From contig UROS01000057.1 of assembly GCA_900549445.1 (NCBI GenBank), positions 1 to 12,866 of the forward strand: a DNA stretch of 12,866 nt, read 5' to 3'. Positions within the stretch are counted from its first letter, which is position 1; every line of letters begins with the position of its first letter. Under the pieces are notes generated by a model. That model saw only the letters and a program-made list of their open reading frames with translations, was not told the origin of the DNA and did not search any database. Position numbers and translations under genes: made by a program. Positions 6,987 through 12,866 of this stretch are shown here, one piece after another. Source of the stretch: an uncultured Porphyromonadaceae bacterium. GTDB taxonomy: Bacteria; Bacteroidota; Bacteroidia; Bacteroidales; Muribaculaceae.

Positions 6987-7519
6987 CATTTATGGAAATA
7001 ATCGATAAGTATTATCCCGCCGGAACTCTCCGGCGGGATATTTATTTGAAGCACTGCCGGCAGGTGGCCGATAAGGCTGTGGAGACAGCGCGCCGCAAGC
7101 ATCTGCCGCTCGATGAGAGTACGGTAAGGGAGGCGGCGATGCTCCACGACATAGGCATTTTCCTCACCGACGCTCCGGGAATAGACTGCCACGGCACCGA
7201 ACCTTACCTGATGCACGGAGTGCTCGGAGCCGCCCTGTTGCGCGACAATGGTTTCCCGGAGGAGATAGCCCGCGTGGCGGAGCGCCATACGGGCGCGGGT
7301 ATATCGCGCGATGACATCGAAGAGCAGGGGCTGCCGATGCCGCCTGGCGACTACATGCCGGAGACTCTTTTAGAGCGTCTGATCTGTTATGCCGACAAGT
7401 TCTATTCCAAGAGCGGGCGCATGGAAGAGAAGCCGCTTGAGAAAGTTGAGGCTTCGATGGCTCGTCTGTCGGAGCGCAGTCTTCAGCGCTTCCGCCGTCT
7501 CCACGAGGAGTTCGGCTGA
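6983..7519 (+). CDS. HD-domain metal-dependent phosphohydrolase, function unknown
   Basis: This 178-residue cytoplasmic protein is almost wholly an HD domain. Candidate metal-binding residues occur in the expected order: H24 (LKHC), H55-D56 (MLHDIG), H78 (LMHG), H102 (ERHTGAG) and D138 (CYADKF). The HDIG-type motif and short length place it with small HD hydrolases acting on phosphate esters or nucleotides, but no substrate can be read from the sequence. The start at 6983 overlaps the ilvE stop (ATGA). An ATG at 6992 would be nearly as good and would remove three residues. The frame is also open back to 6965 inside ilvE, which I reject because of the overlap. Codons 11-20 are embedded in a perfect 12-bp hairpin (7013-7040). 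The gene ends 2 bp from the converging amidase gene. The link to ilvE may be only operonic. Confidence 0.85.
   Translation: MTFMEIIDKYYPAGTLRRDIYLKHCRQVADKAVETARRKHLPLDESTVREAAMLHDIGIFLTDAPGIDCHGTEPYLMHGVLGAALLRDNGFPEEIARVAERHTGAGISRDDIEEQGLPMPPGDYMPETLLERLICYADKFYSKSGRMEEKPLEKVEASMARLSERSLQRFRRLHEEFG
7013..7040 (+). terminator. Terminator-like hairpin inside the HD gene start, possible attenuator
   Basis: Perfect 12-nt arms (7013-7024 TATCCCGCCGGA and 7029-7040 TCCGGCGGGATA) enclose an ACTC tetraloop, followed by the T-rich TTTATTT (7041-7047). It begins 26 bp after the ilvE stop. The shape suits the 3' end of an ilvE-only transcript, an attenuator or an RNA stability element. However, it lies within codons 11-20 of the HD gene and the T run is interrupted, so termination would be partial at best. 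The hairpin is plain; its role is inference. Confidence 0.5.
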
Positions 7520-7521
7520 CA

Positions 7522-7926
7522 TCAGATATTCCGGTACTCAGCCGCGGCGTCGAAACAGGGACACGCTTTTGCTGCAAACTCACGGTGGCCGTGGACGGTA
7601 GCCGAGGGATAACGGCTGCGGAGGGCGCGAATGATTTTTATGAGTGATTGTTTCTGCGCGGGGGTGCGTGTGTCGGCGGGATGTCCCGCGGCGTCGAGTC
7701 CTCCTACATAGGCCACGCCTATGCTGCAGCGGTTCTGACCGAGACAGTGGGCGCCGACCGATGATTCGGGACGCCCGGGGGCAATCGTGCCGTCGAGATA
7801 GATCACGTAGTGGTAGCCTATACGGCGGAACCCGCGCTGCCGGTGAAAGCGGTCAATCTGATCTGTTGTGAAGTTTCTGCCGAAAGGTGTGGCGGTGCAG
7901 TGGATGATGATTTTGGTGATTTTCAT
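7522..7926 (-). CDS. T7-lysozyme-like N-acetylmuramoyl-L-alanine amidase (Amidase_2)
   Basis: This 134-residue protein is a predicted zinc amidase that cleaves the bond between muramic acid and L-alanine in peptidoglycan. The active-site residues match T7 lysozyme in spacing: H9 (IIIHCTAT), Y38 (RRIGYHY), H114 (VHGHREF), K120 and C122 (AAKACPC). The T7 residues as I recall them are H17, Y46, H122, K128 and C130. There is no signal peptide, so export would need lysis or another route, as for phage-type enzymes. Bacteroidales often carry such genes in small cassettes with HU-like proteins, but no HU gene is present here. I chose the ATG at 7926 because a -7 box lies just upstream; the open frame back to 8091 crosses that box and the susCD terminator. 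It converges on the HD gene with 2 bp between stop codons and has no terminator of its own. Confidence 0.88.
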   Translation of the reverse strand: MKITKIIIHCTATPFGRNFTTDQIDRFHRQRGFRRIGYHYVIYLDGTIAPGRPESSVGAHCLGQNRCSIGVAYVGGLDAAGHPADTRTPAQKQSLIKIIRALRSRYPSATVHGHREFAAKACPCFDAAAEYRNI

Positions 7927-7956
7927 AGTGGATTTGAGTTGGAAATGATTACACTG

Positions 7957-7964
7957 CAAAGATA
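7957..7964 (-). promoter_or_regulatory. Bacteroidetes -7 box of the amidase gene
   Basis: TATCTTTG on the minus strand fits TAnnTTTG and ends 30 bp before the ATG at 7926. No clear -33 TTG is seen. It lies downstream of the susCD terminator, so the amidase is an independent unit. Confidence 0.55.
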
Positions 7965-8008
7965 ACATATGATTTCCCCGGAAGCATTGCGATAATGTCG
8001 CAAAGTAA

Positions 8009-8029
8009 CCGGAGGCGCCGGATTTTTTT
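8009..8029 (+). terminator. Candidate plus-strand terminator beyond the amidase gene
   Basis: CCGG (8009-8012) and CCGG (8018-8021) form a short GC stem with a 5-nt loop, followed by A and seven T on the plus strand (8023-8029). It is the first plausible stop signal for plus-strand transcription downstream of ilvE and the HD gene. If used, that mRNA would run antisense through the whole amidase gene and its promoter. The stem is only 4 bp, so confidence is moderate. Confidence 0.4.
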
Positions 8030-8051
8030 CGTGAATTCCCGGGCTTCAGTG

Positions 8052-8087
8052 AAAAAAGACCGCCCGTGCATCTCTGCAGGGGCGGTC
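8052..8087 (-). terminator. Intrinsic terminator of the susCD operon
   Basis: GACCGCCC (8058-8065) pairs perfectly with GGGCGGTC (8080-8087) around a 14-nt loop. On the minus strand it is followed by six T (8057-8052). It starts 45 bp after the SusD-like stop codon, so the operon ends here with no further gene. The 8088-8131 gap holds nothing recognisable. Confidence 0.9.
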
Positions 8088-8131
8088 GCAATCAGTAGCT
8101 ATTTTTATTGTATGTCACTGGATTGTCGGTG

Positions 8132-9622
8132 TCATTTTGAGAAAATCCAGACAGGATCAGTCAGACAGTAGCGGCCGTTGCCGTAGGCCTGGCGCACGTT
8201 GTTGTTTGCGGAAACGTCGGAGTTTCCGTAAGGGAGACGCACGGGGAGATAGTTGGAGCCGTCCTGAGTGTTGTTGGGGTTGGTCATCTTCACGAATTCC
8301 TCGCCCATTGCTTTGCAGCGGCGCAGGTCGTTGTATGTCTCAACGTTTTCGTCGCGGGTGAAAGCAATGTATTTCTGCATCATGATTTCAGCTACTGCGT
8401 TGGCGCTCAGACGCGGGGAGAGCGAAGCGAGATAGTCGGCCACGGTGCCGGTAACGGTTCCGAACTCGGCAGTGTCGTCAAACGATGCCTGGAGTGCATC
8501 TTCGAGGGCTGTAGTGTAGTCCTCGCCTGCACGTGCCTGACACTCGGCAAGTATGAAGTTAACCTCTGCGAGCGAGAGCAGGTGGGTTTTTGCTCCGGAA
8601 CCGATGGGCATTCCTGATGCGGAGTAGGTGAGCCATGAGGGGCATCCGAGTTCGTAGGTGGTCTGCGCGTCGGCGAGATTTCCGGGAGTTCCGTAGGTTA
8701 CGGGACCTTCCTCGCCCTCGGAGTAGTAGTTGAAGTAAACGTCGCAGCGGGGGTCGTTACGCTCGGCCATCTTGTCGTGGAGCGAAGCGGAGTTGTAGCA
8801 GTAATCGCGGGCGTACTGGAGAGCGGCCCAGGGGTTCATGGATGAGACACCGTCGTAGGCGGCGAAGTCAAAACCCTCGAAGCCGGCGTCGATTGCGGCC
8901 TGCGCCTCTGTCTTTGCCTTGGCGAAATTAGAGTTGTCGCGGACGGAAAGATGGAGGAGATAGCGTGCCTTGATGGCGTGGGCGGCAGCTTTCCATGAGG
9001 CGATGTCGCCGCCGTAAATGAGATCCTGAGCGCCGACGTTCTTCATTCCTGCGGCTTCGTCGAAGTCGGCTATGGCCTCGTCGATGAGGTTCAGAATCAG
9101 TTTATAGATGTCTTCCTGAGCGTCGAGTTTAGGCTGTTTCAACGCCGCGCCCTGCAGAGCCTCTGAGCAGGGAATATCGCCGTGCATGTCGGTGAGGATG
9201 CCCCAGTTGAGGGCCTGAAGAAGCTTGGCCATGCCTTCGAGGTCTTTCTGTCCCTCGTTGAGTCCGCCGGGAGCGCACTTCCCGATGATAACCTTAAGGT
9301 TGTTGAGGTTGGCGTAAGTGCCGTTCCAGACGTTGTTGAACACGGTCGATCCGATTGTCTCGGCGGTGACGCGCATTTCGACGTTTTTAAACTGATTGTT
9401 GCCGGCGCCGAAGATCTGCTCATTGAAAAGAGAAGTGTAGAAGGCGTAGTCGCCGGACGACACGGTAAATGCAGAGGCAGTCATGGCGTCGGTGATCATG
9501 AGCTTGCCGTTCATGTTTTCAATCGGGGGATTTGCAAGATCCTTGTTGATGTTGTCCATTGTGTCTTCGCCGCAGGATGCGAGCGCGAGCGCGGGCAACA
9601 GGTAAAGCATATATTTTTTCAT
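8132..9622 (-). CDS. SusD/RagB-family outer-membrane nutrient-binding lipoprotein
   Basis: This is the surface lipoprotein partner of a SusC transporter: it binds an oligosaccharide or peptide and acts as a lid over the SusC channel. The 496-residue protein starts with a lipoprotein signal, MKKYMLYLLPALALASCGED. The lipobox is LASC (C17), with acidic residues soon after, as in surface-exported Bacteroidetes lipoproteins. Family features are WNGTYANLNNLK (99-110), GDIPCSEAL (148-156), PKLDAQEDIYKLIL (164-177), HLLSLAEVNFILAECQARAG (347-366), NDLRR (431-435), NNNVRQAYG (473-481) and a C-terminal VWIFSK. The pattern is closest to the SusD-like_2 branch. I chose the ATG at 9622, 34 bp after the SusC stop. 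The open frame continues upstream to 9667, but that would overlap susC and bury the signal peptide. The gene is intact, unlike its partner. The ligand is unknown. Confidence 0.93.
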   Translation of the reverse strand: MKKYMLYLLPALALASCGEDTMDNINKDLANPPIENMNGKLMITDAMTASAFTVSSGDYAFYTSLFNEQIFGAGNNQFKNVEMRVTAETIGSTVFNNVWNGTYANLNNLKVIIGKCAPGGLNEGQKDLEGMAKLLQALNWGILTDMHGDIPCSEALQGAALKQPKLDAQEDIYKLILNLIDEAIADFDEAAGMKNVGAQDLIYGGDIASWKAAAHAIKARYLLHLSVRDNSNFAKAKTEAQAAIDAGFEGFDFAAYDGVSSMNPWAALQYARDYCYNSASLHDKMAERNDPRCDVYFNYYSEGEEGPVTYGTPGNLADAQTTYELGCPSWLTYSASGMPIGSGAKTHLLSLAEVNFILAECQARAGEDYTTALEDALQASFDDTAEFGTVTGTVADYLASLSPRLSANAVAEIMMQKYIAFTRDENVETYNDLRRCKAMGEEFVKMTNPNNTQDGSNYLPVRLPYGNSDVSANNNVRQAYGNGRYCLTDPVWIFSK

Positions 9623-9656
9623 CGTTGAATACTTGATTAAGGAGTGAAACCACATG

Positions 9657-12600
9657 TTAGAACACAACTTTCAGACCGCCGCCGAAGCTGCTGGTGTTGG
9701 GGATTGAGAAACGCTCGAAGTAACCGCCGGCGTTGTTGTTGCCGATTGAGGATTCGGGGTCGAGGTTCGGCATCTTTGCCCATACGAGCACGTTGCGGGC
9801 GAAACCGTAGACCGAAATGTCGAAGATTCCGATTTTCGGAAGGTTGTAGGTGAGGGTGAGGTCGCGCATCTTGAGGTAGTCGGTGTCGTAGATGGCAGCT
9901 TCGGAGATTTCACTTGCGGCATTCCAGTAGTCTTCCATCGAAACCTGGGCAGTCATGGGCTCGCCGGTGTTGATGTTGGTGCCGGTAATGGTGATGGGGT
10001 TCTCGCGGTCGGCTGTAGCCTCGGTGGCACCGAAGCCGTTCATCACGAGGTTGGTTCCGCTGTACATCTGGCCGCCGTTCTGCCACTGCCAGGTGGAGGA
10101 GAGGGTTACTCTCTTATAGCGGACGGAAAGGTTGAAGCCCATGTTGAAGTCGGGAGTACAGTCGCCGATAACCTGGCTGTCGCCCGACGACACGGGAAGT
10201 CCGTTGGCATCGAGGTAGAGGTTGCCGTTGTCGTCGCGTGCGAATGCCGTACCGAAGATTACGGGATATGCATAGCCCACGTATGCGCGGACCTGAGGCT
10301 CAGCGAAGCCGCCGAGGAAGATATTGTCTACGTCGGGAGCGAGTTCCTTGACCATACTGCGGTATTTGGTGAAGTTCATGCCGAAGTCAACGGTGAAGTC
10401 ACGGCTTGTGTAGACGGTGGCCGCGAGGTTGAACTCGTGGGTGTTGGTGGTGATGTGGCCGCCGTTGGAGATGAGCTGTTCGTGGCCGGTGGAACCTGCC
10501 ATGGGAATATCGAAGATCTGGTTCTTCACGTCCTGATAGCTGTAGGTGTAGTCGAAGCGCACACGGTCGTGGAAGAGGCGGAAGTCGAAACCAAGTTCAT
10601 AGTTCTTTGTCGTCTGGGGTTTCAGGTCGGGATCGTACTGCTTATAATAAGGTATATAAGAGGTGACGCCGGCGAGGGGGTAGGAAATGGGCGATCCTGC
10701 GTAGAAGCCGCCGCCGTAGGCCGGAGTGTAGGCGAAGTCGCGGTAGTAGGCGCCTGCCTGACCGACTTCGGCATAAGAAGCGCGGATTTTACCGAAGGAG
10801 AGGATGGGGTTGCCTTTGAGGGCGTTGAGTTCGGTGAATACCCATGCTGCGGAAACTGAGGGATAGAAGAAAGAGCGGTTGTCGCGGGGCATCGACGATA
10901 CCCAGTCGTTACGTCCGGTGACGCTGAGGAACACCATGTCGCGCCACGAAAGGTTGGCATTGAAGAATAGACCGACGGTGCGGTCTTTGGCGGGAGCCTG
11001 ATACCAGTAGCTCATGTTGACGCAGTTGCCGATGACGGGCTGGCCGTAGTAGGAGAGGCCGTCGCCCTCATAGTCCCACTCGGTAGTGTTGTCCTGGTTC
11101 ACCTCGTTGCCGAGAAGCACGTTGAGGCTGAAGTCCTGGTTGGTGCCGAAAAGTGCGTTGAAATTGGCGGTGAAGAGGTTGTTGAATATCGAGCGGGTGA
11201 GGCCGCGGTTGGTTACGTGACCCTGGGGATAGCCGCCCGAACCTGAGCCGAGTTCGTAGGTGTCGTTGTAGTGCGAGGTGTAGGAGTCGATACCTATCTG
11301 CTCACGGAAGGTGAGGTCGTAGTTCTCGCCCCAGTTGAGCTGCGGACGGAATTCAACGTAAGCATTGCCGAAGAAACGCTGGGTGCGCTGTCCGAATTCA
11401 TTGTTGTCGGCCCACCAGTAGGGGTTGTTGAACGAGGTGGAACGATAGGAAATCTGCGTAGTGGGGATCGCCGGGCACGTGGTTGGGTATGCCTTTGAGA
11501 TCGTATTCCACGGGAGCGCCGTAGACCACGTTGGTAATACCGGAGTTGGCCACAGGGGCGCTCTTGATGGTGGTGTTGCTGTAGTTGGCGGAGAAGCCGG
11601 TCTTCCACTGGTTGTCGATCTGCCAGTCTACGAGGCCGCGGGCACCCCAGCGGGTCATGCCGGTGGAGGGGATGATGCCTTTCTGATAGGAGTTGCTCAG
11701 ACCGAAGGAGTAGCCTATGTTGTTTTTACGCTGCGAAATGTTGAAGTTGGCGTTTTCGGTGAAACCGGTCTTGAAGAAATCACCCACGTTGTCGTGGATT
11801 TCGGGAGTTGTCCAGCCGTCGAGACCTGCGAGGGCACGCTTGGGATTATAGTACATGCCGGGCTTCTTGCCGTCGCGCTGGGTGTAGGCGTTGTCGGTGT
11901 TGCCGCCGTAGTTGGGATCGTTGGGAAGCTCGGAAATCTTGCATCCCCATGAGGTAGATGCGCCGGGGTTATAGTTTCCGCCCACACCCTGGGAATATAT
12001 TTCCTGATGCTTGAACTTGCGCGAGATTCGCTCGGCGCTGAGGTCGGTGGATATGGTCACTACCGGGCGCGACGACATGGCGCTGCCGCGTTTGGTGGTA
12101 ATGACAATCACGCCGTTGGATGCGCGGATACCGTAGAGGGCAGCGGCAGCCTGACCTTTGAGCACGTTGATGCTCTCGATGTCGTCGGGGTTGATGTCGA
12201 TGGAGCGGTCGCCCACGTTGGCGTCGGTGACGATGCTGTTGGGGGTGTTGACGAAGTCAGGTTCGGAAGCCACGGGCATACCGTCGACTACGTAGAGAGG
12301 AGCATTGTTACCTGAGAAGGAGCGGACGCCGCGGATGGTGATGTTGTTCGAAGCACCGGGAGCGCCCGACGACGGGCGGATGTCGACGCCGGAGAGCTTG
12401 CCCTGGAGAGCGGAGGAGAGCGACGTGGTACCGGCGGTGTTGAGGTCTTCGGCCTTGAGATCTTGTACGGCGTAGCCGAGGCCTTTTCTGTCGCGTTTTA
12501 CGCCGAATGCTGTCACGACCACTTCGTCGAGCTGGTTGTCGGCGTTTTTGAGTTCGATTACCATAGGTGACTTGGTCACGTCGACCTGCTCGGTAACCAT

Positions 12601-12843
12601 ACCCACGTATGATACATTGAGTTTCGTTACTTTGTCGGGAACAGTAACTGTGAATTTACCGTTGATGTCGGTTGCTACGGCTGCCGCAGGAGCTCCGACC
12701 GGAATAACACTTGCGCCGATAAGAGGTTCCTTATCGCCGGAGTAGATCACTGTGCCGGAAACAGTGCGCGACTGAGCCGAAAGGCTCAGTCCGCTCGCAG
12801 CTGCGAGCGCAATGATCATAAGCATTAAAAACAATCTTTTCAT
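9657..12843 (-). pseudogene. SusC/RagA-family TonB-dependent outer-membrane transporter, frameshifted
   Basis: This gene would encode the 22-strand outer-membrane channel that imports the SusD ligand using TonB energy. The first part (12843-11398, 481 residues) has a signal peptide (cleavage near residue 23, LSA-QS), a carboxypeptidase-regulatory-like domain (about 28-98), a DEVVVTAFG TonB-box-like stretch (106-114) and a plug domain. The plug carries NITIRGVRS (167-175), PLYVVDGMP (182-190) and the SusC signature GQAAAALYGIRASNGVIVITTKRG (230-253). This frame leaves the family pattern after HVPGDP (P460) and stops at 11398. The barrel continues in another frame, open at least from 11540, with ISYRSTSFNNPYWWADNNEFGQRTQRFF, and ends at 9657 with the aromatic barrel end GGLKVVF. 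Skipping one base near 11463 gives 1061 residues, a normal SusC length. As sequenced, no full-length channel is made. It is transcribed first in the operon; its promoter is beyond the right edge. Confidence 0.85.
11463..11466 (-). other. Probable frameshift site in susC (C4 run on the coding strand)
   Basis: The reading frame moves from codons starting at 11466 to codons starting at 11462. One extra C in the C4 run gives a smooth D-P-T-T-Q-I-S-Y-R join. Loss of two bases (AC) just after it, at about 11458-11460, would give D-P-H-Y-T-Q-I-S-Y-R instead. Both fit. The change must lie between the stop of the first frame (11398) and the overlapping open part of the second. Confidence 0.7.
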
Positions 12844-12866
12844 AACAGAAATTGAAAAAAGTGAAT

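Noticed and set aside
7927..8091. Longer N-terminus for the amidase
   Set aside because: The open frame passes through the -7 box, the plus-strand terminator candidate and the susCD terminator. The extra residues show no domain or signal peptide, and MKITKIIIHCTAT is a normal start for the family.
9623..9667. Upstream start for the SusD-like protein at 9667
   Set aside because: It would overlap the susC stop and place 15 residues before a well-formed lipoprotein signal peptide.
11294..11608. Third-frame minus-strand open frame over the susC frameshift
   Set aside because: Its Arg/Ser/Pro-rich sequence does not match SusC, whereas the other two frames do. It is a shadow, not a separate gene.
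1..12866. CRISPR arrays, tRNA or rRNA genes, insertion sequences, integrases, attachment sites
   Set aside because: No spaced direct repeats, tRNA-like cloverleaf with CCA-type end, transposase motif or recombinase was found on reading both strands.

Overview
The window looks like a chromosomal segment of a Bacteroidales bacterium, possibly of the Muribaculaceae, though the family is only a guess. The evidence is a SusC/SusD pair with a typical SusC-family signature, a SusD-type lipoprotein signal, and Bacteroidetes-type promoters: a TAnnTTTG -7 box precedes six of the genes, and one of these also has a well-spaced -33 TTG. There is no tRNA, rRNA, CRISPR array, insertion sequence or integrase.

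Layout from left to right. (1) Positions 1-2204, minus strand: the proline-biosynthesis pair proB (glutamate 5-kinase) then proA (glutamate-5-semialdehyde dehydrogenase), with proA running off the left edge. Each has its own -7 box. (2) 2241-3905, minus: a secreted S41-type peptidase-like protein. (3) 3951-5741, minus: an AspT/YidE-type antiporter with two central TrkA-C domains. It ends at a strong intrinsic terminator and starts from a promoter with an 18-bp inverted repeat at the expected transcription start. (4) 5742-5963: a divergent control region without a convincing gene. It holds five degenerate 9-bp tandem repeats and a good -33/-7 promoter for ilvE. (5) 5964-7519, plus: ilvE (branched-chain aminotransferase) overlapping by ATGA with an HD-domain hydrolase gene, whose first codons contain a perfect 12-bp-stem hairpin. 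(6) 7522-7926, minus: a small T7-lysozyme-like amidase without a signal peptide, converging on the HD gene with 2 bp between stop codons. (7) 8009-8087: two terminators facing each other. (8) 8132-12843, minus: a susC-susD operon with no other gene before its terminator. The susC gene is broken by a frameshift near 11463.

Two amino-acid pathways (proline and branched-chain) and a family of transporter that includes aspartate/alanine exchange share the left half. The right half is an outer-membrane nutrient-uptake locus that, as sequenced, would be non-functional because TonB-dependent SusC is split into two frames. I see no clearly new multi-gene system. The points most worth a second look are the susC frameshift, the terminator-like hairpin inside the start of the HD gene, the repeats between the divergent genes, and the antisense arrangement around the amidase.
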